DNA from: Pyrocephalus nanus
Lineage: Eukaryota > Chordata > Aves > Passeriformes > Tyrannidae
Assembly (NCBI GenBank): GCA_038380795.1
Contig: CM076266.1
Span: forward strand, 28,346,145-28,410,144
Reading direction: 5' to 3'
DNA length: 64,000 nucleotides
The notes beneath the pieces are model-generated. The model saw nothing but the letters and a program-made list of their open reading frames with translations. It had not been told where the DNA came from and ran no database searches. Every line of letters starts with the position of its first letter. The stretch's first letter is position 1. Shown piece after piece: positions 12,271 to 24,290 of the stretch. A program made the translations under genes and the position numbers.

Positions 12271-15200
12271 AAAAGGAAGTGAGAATGATAGGTCAGTGGA
12301 ACAGGACTCAGGAAACTCCAATTCAGCTTCCCAACAGAGCTTCAGTAAATCACTCTATCCTGTTTGTGGTTTGGGTCTTTTTGGTGTTTTGTCTGTTTTC
12401 TTTTTTTTTTTTTTCATATCACCCTGCTGATTAAAACCAGTGGTAAGGAGAAAGACACATTCTTCAGTTGACATGCTGAAAAGATGGTTCTTAATTTTGG
12501 ATCATCTATTTTGGAGGCCACATATGAATTTACCACTCGACCTCTCAGTAATGTGGTATTTCCCACCCAGTATTGGATCACAGCAATAACTTTAGCCACA
12601 GGGAGCAATTATCCAGTCAGTTTTCAGTATGTATGTATGTATGAAAGGGTGTTAACACAAGCGGTGACTCAGAGACCTTGCAGTGTCTTTTGCGTGGTTT
12701 ATATTCATGGATGCATTTTTTTCCCTTTTTTTATCCTACGCATCCACTCGACATCTAATCTAGGAGTTTCAGCAAGCATTTTTTCCATCCTCACAGCACC
12801 AGACAATACGTTCCCTTCCTCCCCAGAAGGGTGCACAGATTCTGTATTGCAGAGTCTATTGGGCTGAGAGTGCTGTCTCAAAAGCTGCAACAAATAAACT
12901 TTCCCAGGATGGCTTTTGCACAGCACTTTGCCTCATTCTAAAGAGTAATGCAGAATTGTGAAATAAGCCATATAAGTCAAAACCTTGAGAACTGCATTAC
13001 CTTAATACTTCAATTTGCCATGAAAAATTGCCAAAGCATGTTTCCAGACCTAGTAATTTCTTTAAAAATTGGTTTCTTATTATCTACTTACCTAAATGGC
13101 AATTTTACCCTTTTCTGAACGTAGATTATTAAATTAGAATAGGTTTAACATTTTCATCTTCCTGCATCCAAGTTTCTTGAGGCTCAGGAGACCAGACCAT
13201 GCCTGATAGAACAGGGCAATTCAGTAACTTGATTAAAAGGACTGGGCTGCTCAACAAATAGACCCAGCAAAGGTCCTGTGTTGAAGCTTTCATGCGCCAG
13301 CCTTTTAATTTCAGGATGACATTCAATAAGGGCAATAAATTAACTAATCAAAAGGACTTGCATGAGTGAGTTAGAGGTGGCTGGACTTGAACTGAGAAAG
13401 CATGCACACAGAATGAATAGAAAGGATGATAATCATATACTTGTTCTCCTTTAAAAGGACGGTGCATGCTGGGATGTCCACCATCCGAGCACTTCAGAGA
13501 TACACTGGCACCTCTTGTGGAGGGAAATAGGGTCAAAACAAGGACTTTCTGAGAATTTCCTTTTGCTTTTAAATATTCCAGTTTTAAATATTTACACCAG
13601 TATTTCCAAATCCCCCACTTCACATTTCCAGCTTCTATTCAAGATGCCCTGATAAAAGGGCTGCAAAGCAATCAGTGCATTGCCAGAGCCAAAAAGAGGT
13701 CAATTCAGGCATGACCACCTTGCGAATCGTATTACTGTGTGAATTGGAAGCAATTCCCCCCATTGTTATTCTGGAGGCAATGCAATTCAATAGTGTCAGG
13801 AATGGTGCATTAGTACATTTACTGTAACAATCACATAATATTCCATCATCATTATCGAGATATGCTTTGAATGAGAAGAGATGCGATACCAGCACCTGAG
13901 GCATTCGGAGAGTGCCATTCAAATACTGCACAGAGCTCAGATGGTGGTTTTTGACACTCAGTGGGCATTCATTTGCCATGCTGACAGGGTCATCAAGGGC
14001 AACCACTGGTCTTTTGCACCTACTTCTTCTGCTGAGGAAACATGGACATTTTTCAGGCTTGGGGGATGCGGGGATTTTTTTATTTGATGAGTTTGGAGGT
14101 TTTTTAAATGAACAGCAAAACCCTATACTTTCATGAGTTCCTGTGTTTCATTCAAGGATTACTGAATCTTGGGATTTTTACCTGCCACACCTTGCAGCAG
14201 CCTCACTGTGAGCCACTGGCTGTAGCCTACATATCCCTCAGTAGAAAGCTCTGAGGGCAGGCTCGTGTGCCACACGCTGCCTGCTGACTGATAATCCCTT
14301 CTGCAGCCTGTTACACGAATGCACAAGGAGCTCCTGGCACCAGCAAATTCCCTCCAGTGCACAGCACTGATGAGCCTTCACATAAGCACCAGTGACCTGA
14401 AGCAGAGCTCTACCTCATCATTTAAAATTCATCATGCATGTATTCTGTCTTTTAGAATTAGGCCTTTTAGTAGCTCTCCCATCTCATTTTCTGATTCAAG
14501 AACAGCATGTGACAGGTCTATGAAACTCACTGAAACTGGCAAACTATAATCTCACAAATTAAAACCAGCCCTTTCTAAATTTTTTCTTTTTAAACATCCA
14601 CCATTCATAACATTAGTTCAGCTACTACAGTTTGCATTTAACTTACATCCATTAACATAAAGGATAATTAAACAGTGTACAGGAGAGGCTGGGAAAAACA
14701 TTTTTTGGACTCCATGCTCTTTAAAACTGACTTTTCTTGCAGATGACAGATTCGGGTCAGGGTGAGTCTAAAATGGGACACTATTGCCATGTATAACACT
14801 ATTACCATGTGAACAAATAGTCCTCTCTCCCTACCTGTCCCCTCTATCCCAATACACTCTCAAAAAGACCTGATTTAAACATGTTTGTTTTCATGATGCT
14901 TTTGAAACTTTAGCTGGCAACACATAGAGGGATTCCCTTGGCACTTTTATCTTTCCCATAGGCCTCTCTGGCACAGACCCATAAACAAAATGCTGACTCT
15001 GAGGTAGTCTCGCTTGGCTTTACTGTAACCAGCAAAGCACAAGGAGTGGAGAACAGAGTTGCAGAAACCCTTCTGAAATAAAATTTCAGGACAAGATACA
15101 TAGATGTGTATGCTTCTGAATATCCACATATCTGTTACCAATTTACAAGCTAGCTGTCTTCAGGGGAGACCTGTTTTCCCATCATCTTATTCAATTTTTA

Positions 15201-15923
15201 GTAGACAGAGTAGCAGAGTAGCAACTGGAAATACAGGCTCTTGGATCTCTTTCTATGGCTGCCAGAGATGAGAAAATGAATCATTGTGTAAGTCTTTATC
15301 TGGTTTCTTATATCGTTTCTACCTTGTCAAATCTTTCTTAGTCTAACACCTAAGTAGTGCAATGTACTGAGTTTCTTACTCCTCAACTTCATTTTCTCCC
15401 AAGAGCTGGAAGAGTGTTTTGCCCTGGAAAACCGAGATTAAAATCCAGATAGGATTCAACTAGGGGAATACAGAATAACAAATGTAAAATACAACCCACC
15501 CCCCTGACAGAGACAGCAACTTGAAGTTCTCATTCAGCAACCAGCCCTTACCTTGAGGACAGAAAAGATCACTGTGTGATCCTTTGAAGTGATCAAACAA
15601 GAAGTTTGATATTCTGCATCAGAAAGTGAATGTTTCATTTAAGTTTAAAAGCGAGTCTGTGATTTATCATTGAATGAATGGATGAACATTTAAAAAGACA
15701 GAAATTATGAATACAGCTTAAAAGTAATAGTGAGTTAATTACATCCACAGTAAGTACTTCCAAAGGTTAAATACTTTTCCTATTAAAGCAAACACCTTAT
15801 AGTAAGACTCTGGCTTATACTCAACTGTTCATAATTGGTTTACAACATTAGTTCTATGTTTTCCTTGTTTTGATATAATAGGAATGTGAGGTTGCTTTGT
15901 TGAGAGATCTGCTACTCCTTGCT
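12271..15923. other. Unique spacer between inverted arms; conserved-element-like texture
   Basis: No recognisable repeat apart from a T-rich tract (12361-12414) and a short GTAT run near 12627-12641. Long stretches (about 12430-12960 and 13400-14140) have balanced composition, few CpGs and no repeat wear. This resembles conserved non-coding DNA more than decaying transposons, but the judgement is only texture. Minus-strand ORF 13635-14006 (123 codons) shows no domain. Confidence 0.4.
12361..12414. repeat. T-rich low-complexity tract
   Basis: GTTTGTGGTTTGGG followed by TTTTTGGTGTTTTG and a T run. Same class as the other T/G tracts. Confidence 0.85.
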
Positions 15924-16328
15924 GTAAATCAACTTTTTTTATAGCATATTTCATGTATAGAAAAATGAAAATTTGAAAGAATTATGAATTCAGAAATTAT
16001 TTGGAAATACCTTCCAAATTGCTGCTACTTACAATATGCTTGCAGTGCTTTATAAAGGAGAAGATGAAGAAGGGGAAAAAACTCAAAACCAAAACACTTA
16101 CAGCTATGATCCAATGTGGCATTAAATACATAAAATGCCACTTTAATCTGGGAAAATGGGGCTCCTAGGGTCCAATTTGAGTATTTTATAAAGAAAGATG
16201 GATGGCAAAAGTTTGATCCACCTATGAGAAAACAACCACCAGAAAATAAAATGAATCTGCATTTTGAACTGTGAACTGCAGTTTGACTGCCAAAATCCTG
16301 CAACCCCAGTGTAGTACAGAGAGCAGAG
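15924..16328 (-). repeat. Right arm of a diverged inverted duplication
   Basis: Reverse-complement partner of 11841-12270; the arms are separated by 3,653 bases. The match ends sharply at GTTGAT on the inner side. On the outer side it weakens past 16328, with possible faint similarity to about 16480. It is either an ancient local inverted duplication or two copies of an undescribed interspersed family. The present sequence alone cannot decide. Confidence 0.88.
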
Positions 16329-18055
16329 AAAAAAAAATAAATAAAAGCCAGCAGCAATTAGTGAGAAACTAGACACCAAATAGTGTGGGGCTGTCCCTAA
16401 CTCTATATTTGGTGTTGTCTTTAATTAAAGGAATAAAATTAGCAGTGACCTGAAGTTAACTGACCAGCACTGAAATATGCACCATTGCACCTTATGCTGT
16501 GACCATAAGGGCTAGGTATAAGAGCAGAGTAGCTTAACTGTAATTATTTATAGAATTTATTTCTTGCTTAATTTGAAAGAAGAATGGGAACAATTGCAGA
16601 CAATATGCAGCTTGGTTCTATGAGCTTCTTAGAATTGCTTCATCTTTAAGACTACCACTCTTTTGGGGGACTGTACTGATGCTAGCAAGCTGGAAGGGCT
16701 TAAAATGGTCTAGAACTTTCAGAGAGGACAAATGAAATTAATTATGCCAGGAGACTGTGTTGAGTTGTTGAATAAGAAAGTCCCTTTAGCAGCCTCTCAG
16801 CAAATAAACATAAAACATGGAGGAGCTCTACTTTAACCTGCTGTGGAGTCTTCAGTCTTAGCTGTGTGGTCTTGATTGTTCAGTCAGTTGAAGTAACTTT
16901 TTTAGAAAAATTTAATGAATAAACCAGCTATATTAATATTTCTGTTTAAGCCCATCTAAGCCCTAGTTCTTGCTCATTCTGAGAGTGAGAAGAAAATGTC
17001 ACATCTCTCTCTAGAATGCCTTAAATAGAGCTGATAGAAATGATCTTCCGGCTGCCTGTTTTGTGACAAGGACTTTTTCACGATTTTCTCAATTTTCACT
17101 GTGACTCTGAGGTCTGGCAGGAGAGAGCTGGCAGAACAGAAAGAACACTGGTTCCTCAAAGTTAATACCACCCTCCTTCCTGGAAGATGCTTTTATTTGG
17201 AGAATATTTGGGTTTTACTTGTTTTCCAGGAGCCTTTCTCGAATGCAAATGCCAGGACAAACATTCTGGCAATCCTGGTTTAAATATTTAACCTAGAACA
17301 ATAATTAGGCCTTGTGTGCTTTAAAAACTCTCATATTGTGCAGATACATGTGGCTGAATAATTGATCTGGAAAGTAAACAGGAAACCTCAGCAAATGGTT
17401 TCACGCAGTGCAAAGACAGAAATATCTGCTGCACAGACTTAGTGTAGGATCATCGTCATTTCATGACAACCAGTGCAAAGCTGGTAAAAACAGGGAAATA
17501 CATGCCTTTACTCCAAAGCTGTGTATAAACACACTTTTTTTCCAATGCTTTTTCGGGAATGTTTCTAAGAACGATTAAGGTAAAAGTACTTTTCTCAGTA
17601 CTGTTTTCTTGATGTGGCTTTGTAGCAAAGGGCTGAGTATTCCAGTTACTGTTATTAGTAGGTCCAATGCATTAAGTGTTTTCCAGGTCAGTATTAACTT
17701 AAATGTATGGTGGTTATGGGTGACAGCCTGTGCTTTGTATATGCTTGTGTAGTTTGTTATGAGAGGCCAGTTATTATCTCCTCCTTGGTGGGTGCCAGAC
17801 TCTTACAGTCATAGGAAATTTAAAAACCAGAAAAAGAATCAATAAATTTGCCGTATTATATTCTGAGTGTTTAATAAAAGCCACTGGGAGTACTGCACAA
17901 TGCTAGGCAGCATATTCTGTAGGGCAGCTAGATAAGAAATATTCTGAATGTGAAATGAACTATTGATCATTCTGAAACTTATCCATTTCTTGAAAGCTGT
18001 TCCTCTGAAGGCACTGAATTTCACTTTGAAGGACATTTTTGAAGATCATGGCATT

Positions 18056-18162
18056 TGTTTGGGTTTTGTTTGGGGTTTTTTTAGTGGTTTTTTTTTTTTT
18101 TTTTTTTTTTTGTTTGGTTTTTTTTTTTTTTTTTTTGTTTTTTTTTTTGTTTTTTTTTTTTT
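18056..18162. repeat. Long interrupted poly-T tract
   Basis: About 107 bases, nearly all T with isolated G interruptions, introduced by GTTTGGGTTTTGTTTGGGG. No SINE or LINE body is attached on either side, so it is probably an expanded low-complexity tract and not a retrotransposon tail. Length is likely polymorphic and assembly-sensitive. Confidence 0.92.
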
Positions 18163-20480
18163 AATGCCAGTCCTGTTGATACATGTATGAGAGGATTGAA
18201 ATCTGTTGTGAGAAGAATTAAGCCATTGGGGATATAAGTCTGGGTAGAGCCCCATAATCAAGAGAGGGCGGGAAATGATGAATGATGATGCCAAATGTTT
18301 CCTGAACAGAGCAATTGGGATAATATAGGACAGGACCAGTTTGAAAGGACCAACTTTCTATGCATTTTTTAAAGGCAAATTTGAAAAAACAAACTTGACA
18401 TCAATTACAGACTGTTTCACCTGCAAAATGATTCTGAAACTTTAAAATTAGGCTTTTGGACTTTTTTAAATCTTCCTTCCTTTGGGTTTGGCTTGATGAC
18501 CTCCAGATGCCTCTTGAAATTTTTAGCTACTCTGACTCTTCACCTATTTTTCCTCTGGCCAAAACTGTTTGATAAATTTAATTTCATGAAATTCTCTTTG
18601 TGAAGAATATACTGCTTATTTTGAGCGGGAGGTTGCTTTTTTCCTCCCCCTTAATAACGACTGTGAATGGAAAGGTACAAACTGAAGGAGGACTTGGCTG
18701 CTAAAAGGAGTGTCAATAACGGTGGGTGTGTAATCAGAAGCTAAAATGAGATAACGCTTGCATCATCTATGAACTGTTGTTTGGCACAGATTTGTTAGAA
18801 ATCAATGGCAACGGTATCAGCATTTTTTATGTCTCTGTGTTTTTTCAGTCTTTTACATAACCTATAAATTCACTTAAGCCTAGTAGAAACCTCGTCTTAT
18901 TTCTAGATGGTACAACTGTAGTGCTATCTCCCTAATTTTGTCATTCCTTTTTGTATTGAAAATGTAACCCCACTGTTGACATGTTATTAAGGTTTCTGCA
19001 CTCAAAGGTCAGCTCTCCCTGGAGTCTCCTTTTGTCTGAAAGATGGCATATACTAAATTTTGTAACAGTTCCCATTAGTTTCAATCCTATAATCTTGGGA
19101 TCAATCTGGCTGTCCTTCTTCACAGCCTATCAAGTGCAACAAATGCCTTAGGTGAGCAATAAACAGATTGGAATTAGATTCTTCTAAGCAAGAGCTGTTT
19201 GCCTAAAGGTTTAAACCTGGCCACAGTTGTGCTGATAAGGCTTCTTTCACTTCAGTTGAAAGGAGCTGCAAACACTTCCACGTATAAAACAGCTGATCTT
19301 TTGAAATAAGATACAGCAAGAATGGGTGCACGTGGGTGCAGGGCTACGCTTTTAACCATGATTCCATGATTTCTTTCACTTCATGGTCTGCTTTTTGTGC
19401 ACAGTTAAAAAAGAAATCATATTCTTTTAGTTTAATAGTCCCAGCTGTTAGCAAGGGGATCCAGATCATCTAAGAATATGCTTCCTTTGATTTATGTGAG
19501 AAGACTGCTGTGTGGGTTGGCATTTTCAGTGGGAGTGGACTTGCAAACAGGGGCCAGAATTCTTTTTGTCCTTCAGTGACTGTAAAAGGAGAGTGCAAAC
19601 AAACACTCACGGCTGAAAGACTGGATTTCAGATGTTTCCATCAGAAAACTTTAGATAAGGTCAAGGCAATTATTTTTTTTCTACAGACTTACTCCGCTGT
19701 GGCTAACACAATGGTCTGGTGCCTCTGGAGACTATTTTGCCCCTGGACATTATTATGTGGATAATAAGATTAGCTTAAAAGCTTGGAGAGCCACTAAATT
19801 CATATTTTCAATGTGGGATAAATTTTTCTCAAACAGCATGACTTTTCATAATTGATTGCATTTTTAAAAATGTCAGGCAGAGTCCTGCTAAGTTTATTGA
19901 TGAATGCAATGGCTGAAATGTAATATTAAGGAGAAAAAAATAACACAGCGTTTAACAAACAAATCATGGTTTTCTTTTAAATCTCCTCTTGTCATGGTCT
20001 CTTTGAAAGATGCTGCAATATATCTATGGGAACTAATATTACAGCTCATTGAATATTTGTGAATGATTAAGATGTCTGCTTCCCTGGCCAGCTTTTTAAC
20101 AGGGAGGATGTTGCCAGGGCCAAAGCTCCATGATGAAACTGTTTGGATGAGCCGCTCCTTTTTGCCTTTGTAAAGAAGCCAAACTGTCAAATACCTTAAC
20201 ACTAAAAAGATTTATCGAGTTATGCCATGACTGTGAAGGGTTTAGATAGCTTCTGTCACCACCATTGGATTTGATATGTGCCCCACTGGGACTGATTGAT
20301 CACTCGGTGCTTATCAGTAGATAAGTGTGTGAACTGTACTGAGAGGTACTGATTGAGCTGCCAGGTGCCATTACAGAAACTTGTGACAATTCCAGCATTA
20401 GGTGATCCTGTGCACTAATATAATGTGATTGTAATGTGATTGCTTGACTGAGTACGTGGTTATTTTTGTGTGATTGGTTC

Positions 20481-20560
20481 GGTGGGGTTTTGGTCTTTGT
20501 TTGTTTGTTTGTGTGTTTATTTTTTATTTTTTGCTTGCTTGTGATTTTTTTTTTTTATTA
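20481..20560. repeat. T/G-rich low-complexity tract
   Basis: GGTGGGGTTTTGG, then TTTG repeats, GTGTGT and a T run. Confidence 0.85.
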
Positions 20561-21329
20561 GGGGAGGGGAGAAAGAGTTATTATCTTAACAGCTTTCTCA
20601 CTTCCTGCAGATGTTAAGTTTGCCCAGCAAAATAAACAAACATGGGCAAGTGGCTTCTGTCCTGTTCTCTGCTTCTACGTCTATATATAACTGCAGACCT
20701 GCAACCTTCTGTTCTCATGGATAAATGAATAATTAAGAAAACCTAGAGAAAGACACGTGGTTTGAATTAAGCACTTAATTTCTTCAGAATGCGGAGAGCC
20801 TTTTCAGTGTCCTGTGCAAATTGAAGAGTCACATGAAATTATTTCAGGTACTAATGCCAGCAGAAGTTCATCTTGGTGGATGCTGAAAGTAAGTACAAGT
20901 GCTATTTTAAAGAGCAAAAGCACTGATGAGCTCCAAGGGATTGGTTATTCTTCTGATATGTTGGATAGGAGAGACAAATGCCTCTATTAATATAGACATA
21001 ATTTGATGAAAACCTAAAACTTAATTCTTCAAAATCTATGCTTTTCTTGCTGCAGGTTTTAGCAACACTGTCTTATGATCTTAATGAAGCTGGGATGCTG
21101 TTTTGCACTAAAGAGAAGTTGTTATTGAGGTAGTTTGACACTTCAACTATACTACTCCATTTTGAAATGCTTACTGATTTTAAACGAACTTTATGCTGGA
21201 ATTTGCATTTCTAACTGCAAAGGAAAGCCAGAACATCCCTTAAGTAAGGTTCCAAGAAAGTGACATTTCCATACTTTTAAAATAAAATACCGTAGTCTTG
21301 TCTTTGAACAAGCTTAGGTTCTCTGTGTT

Positions 21330-22216
21330 GTAGGTGAGGAAATATCCTCAGCCTTTCCTCATAGGAGAGGTGTTCCATTCCTCTGATCCCTTTTTTTCTC
21401 GGCCCTCCTCTGGTCAGTGCTCCAGCTCTGGTCTCATGAGACCAGACTAGGGTGGGGAAAATCACCTCCTTGACCTGCTGGCCATAATCGTTTTGATGCA
21501 GCCCAGAACACAGTTGGCTTTCTGGACTGCAAGTGCATGGTGCCAGCTCGTGTCCAGTCTCTCATCCACCAGCAGTCCCAAGTCCTTCTCAGAAGGGCTG
21601 CTTTTAATCCCTTCATTCCCCAGCCTGGACTGGTTCTGCAGATTGCCCTGACCCAGTTGCAGGACTGTTGCCTTGTTAAAGCTCGTGAACCCTAACATGA
21701 GCCCCCTTCTCAAACTTGTCCAGATCCCCACATCCCTCTGGATGGCATCCCATCCTTCAGGCATGTCAACTGCACCACTCTGCTTGGTGTCATCTGCAAA
21801 CTTGCAGAAAATGCACTCAATCCCGCTGTCCATGTCATTGATGAAGACATTAAGTAGTGCTGGTCCCAGTATGGACCCCTGAGGGACACCACTTGTCGCT
21901 GATTTCCACCTGGACATTGAGCTGTTGACACTACCCTCTGGATGTGACCATCCAGCCAATTCCTCATCCGTCAAACAGTCCATCCTCAAATCTGTATCTC
22001 TCCAGTCATCCAGAAGGATGTCAGGAGGGACCTAGGTAGTCCAGATAATTGACATCCATAGCTCTTTCCCTTGTCCACTGATGCAGTCTCTCCATCATAG
22101 AAGGCTGTTGGGCTGGTCAGACAGGACTTGCCCTTGGTGAAGCTGTGCTGACTGTCTTCAGTCGCATCCCTGTCCTCCATGTGCCTTAGCATAGCTGCCA
22201 GGAGGATCTGGAAGGG
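21330..22216 (-). mobile_element. CR1 LINE ORF2 fragment, truncated at both ends
   Basis: Minus-strand reading from 22216 gives ORF2 from [20 protein letters not shown] through the RT core. A 175-codon frame at 21462-21989 keeps SGVPQGS (residues 33-39), FINDMDSG and the catalytic FADD box (residues 64-67), then AEKD-like SEKDLGLLVDERLD and ending near ASRSRR. The last recognisable coding part is GMEHLSYEERLR near 21335-21390. The upstream segment (21986-22192) is in another frame, so the protein is broken. The CR1 3' UTR and terminus are absent, unlike ordinary 5'-truncated insertions, suggesting later deletion or rearrangement at about 21330. Unrelated DNA with an A-rich stretch (22321-22352) follows on the right. 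Confidence 0.95.
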
Positions 22217-22320
22217 CCGGGCAACACTTTGGTTGGATTTGGAAAGAGCTCAGATGAGGAGGTGAGAACAGGAGAGATACTGCTGCCCCCTTCCTCCTTC
22301 CCCCCAGAATCCCATTCTGA

Positions 22321-22352
22321 GAAAAAAAAAAAAACCCAAACCAAAACAAAAG
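22321..22352. repeat. A-rich low-complexity tract
   Basis: A run followed by CCCAAACCAAAAC units, the complement of the T/G tracts elsewhere. Confidence 0.85.
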
Positions 22353-22563
22353 AACTATGGTAGACCAGAGTGGGTGGAGAAGCACTCAAGATAGGTAGGT
22401 ACTTGAGCAAGGAAATTTGATAGAAGATTGGTAATATTAGCTGAGATGAAGAACAGAAATTGAGACTGAGGTAAGGGTAGAAAACAGACAGGGTAGGCAG
22501 AGGTGGCAGAAAACAGGAAGGATGCAGTGTATAGCTGTGCTACAGTCTGGAATGGGACCTGAG

Positions 22564-22599
22564 GTTTTTGCGAGTTTTTTTGTTTTTTTTTTTTTTTTT
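22564..22599. repeat. T-rich low-complexity tract
   Basis: Nearly pure T with isolated G residues; no attached element. Confidence 0.85.
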
Positions 22600-23510
22600 C
22601 AATTGTTCAACATCTGTAATTTGTAGCAGAGTTCTCAATGAAAAAACACCTTTCTTAACAAAATGTTTGCCTCTCATCGCCTCTGCTGCTCCTGGCGTAA
22701 GAATTTTTGCATTTAGTGTGTTTGCTACAGAGGTCTAAGTATTATATGCCTGTGGCAGAAACTGTCATCCAGGAGTAATTGCTCTCCCATGTGACATGAA
22801 CTGAGAGTGGATGAGCAACACTCCTTTGTACAGAGCCCACTGCCAGGGATGGTGTTGTGTCACAGCCTTTACTTTGATATGGCCTATAGCAGGCAGGAAT
22901 ATCTGCTGCCACTGTGAGGTTCCACTTCATCTTGAACAGCAGATACCTGTGCAATAAAAACTCTTCTGTCTTGTTGATGACTGGGTTTTGTACCACCACC
23001 TGTGTGTTGGAATGGAATGGCTGCTTATGGCTTGCTGTCCGAATAACTCTCATGTAGCTTCCTGCTGTGAAAAGCAAAGCTAAACACTTGAGGGTCAGGA
23101 AATGCCAAAACAAAATATGCCATGTGGACTTGATTGAGCTTTTTAGTTTGTGTGTGTTATGACACTTTCTTTTGTGAAGGGGTCTCATGCTTATTTTTCT
23201 GTGACAGTCCTGCAACAAGAGAGCCTTTGCCATTTTAGGTGGCAATTTTACCACTCCTTTTGAGAGCAAATGGGTTTGTAAACGACTCACTCCATAACTT
23301 TTCTGCAGCAAAGATCAAATGCTGCAAAAAGCAAGTGAATACAGGGACTCCACAGCCCTTTGATGTAAAGACATCTTTACATTGTCTTCAGTAGAGTTTA
23401 GAGTGGGCTTGAAATTCAGACAAATTTTTTTCCAATGACTTCAGTGATAGGAAGACACATAGAAGTATGATTTCAGTACAGCTTCCTTAGGTTTAGAACC
23501 TCTTTTGGCT

Positions 23511-23613
23511 GTGGTTTTGTTTGTTTGAGGTTGTTTGGGTTTTTTTTCCTCCAGACATTAAATAATATGAAGCACAGTGGTTGGTTGGTTTGTTTGTTTG
23601 TTTTCTGTTTTTT
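23511..23613. repeat. Two adjacent T/G-rich tracts
   Basis: TTTTGTTTGTTTGAGG and GTTTGGG units with a T run, then about 30 ordinary bases, then (GGTT)n and (TTTG)n units. Confidence 0.8.
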
Positions 23614-24065
23614 AAGTATTTGTCTGGATGCTTCGCTGTTCAAGTGGGATCCTTGATGCAATTCATTAGACTTCTCCTTAGGTGAAGAAACATCCCAAAC
23701 AGTAAAGATTTATGTTCCAATCTAGTAATGCAATTTAAAGTGTTGTAAAGAATCTAAAATTAGGTAAAAAATCAATTCCTTCTGTAATCAAGGGAACTGC
23801 AAAGAACAGAGCATTTAATAGTGTAAGCTGTGTGTAATTGTGATGGAAGATTCACAATACTTAAGCCTAGGATATCACTTGAGAAAATGTTAAATATCTT
23901 GGAAATCTTTGTAGCTGTATTGCTTATCTTTTAATTAAAGAATATTCATGTAACAAGAAGCATAAAGTTATTTTGATCTATTGAAATATCAGTTACTGCA
24001 AGAGAGCCTTTCCTCTGACATGCACTTACTTCCATATGTATGTTGCAAACTTGGTGAAAGGGAAT

Positions 24066-24290
24066 CCTTGGTCAGTTGGGGTCACCTCATGACTCTGTCC
24101 CCTCCCGGCTCAATGTGCACTCCAGCCTACTTGCTGGTGGGGTGGTGTGAGGAGCAGAAAAGCCCTTGATTCTGTGTAATCCCTGCTCAGCAATAACAAA
24201 AACTTCCCCATTATTATAAACAAACACAGCCCCATACTAGGCACTGTGAAGAAAATTAGCTTTATCCCAGCCCAAAACAGCACAGCACAT
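24066..24290 (+). mobile_element. Probable avian LTR-retrotransposon-family fragment (non-coding)
   Basis: The block with GTGGGGTGGTGTGAGG-like content, GAGCAGAAAAG, CTGCTCAGCAATAAC, ACACAGCCCCATACTAG, and GAAGAAAATTAGCTTTATCC resembles a repeat family I know as widespread in bird genomes and associated with endogenous-retrovirus LTRs. The middle appears shortened relative to the usual form. No open frame, primer-binding site or paired LTR is present, so this is at most a relic piece. Class assignment comes from memory and is uncertain; orientation is arbitrary. Confidence 0.45.

Larger units (their letters stand above)
16329..21329. other. Unique non-coding DNA with T-rich tracts
   Basis: No exon or interspersed repeat recognised. 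Low-complexity tracts lie at 18056-18162 and 20481-20560. The block 19800-20450 has repeat-free texture, with a small tandem TAATGTGATTG pair near 20420. Confidence 0.55.

Noticed and set aside
13635..14006. 123-codon minus-strand ORF as a small gene or pseudogene
   Set aside because: No domain, no splice context, composition like surrounding non-coding DNA.
18046..18294. Lys-rich 82-codon minus-strand ORF and Phe-rich plus-strand ORF at 17963-18190
   Set aside because: Both are translations of the long poly-T tract.
21462..21989. 175-codon minus-strand ORF with FADD motif as a host gene
   Set aside because: It is the reverse-transcriptase core of a CR1 LINE; neighbouring parts of the same protein are in other frames and the element is truncated.
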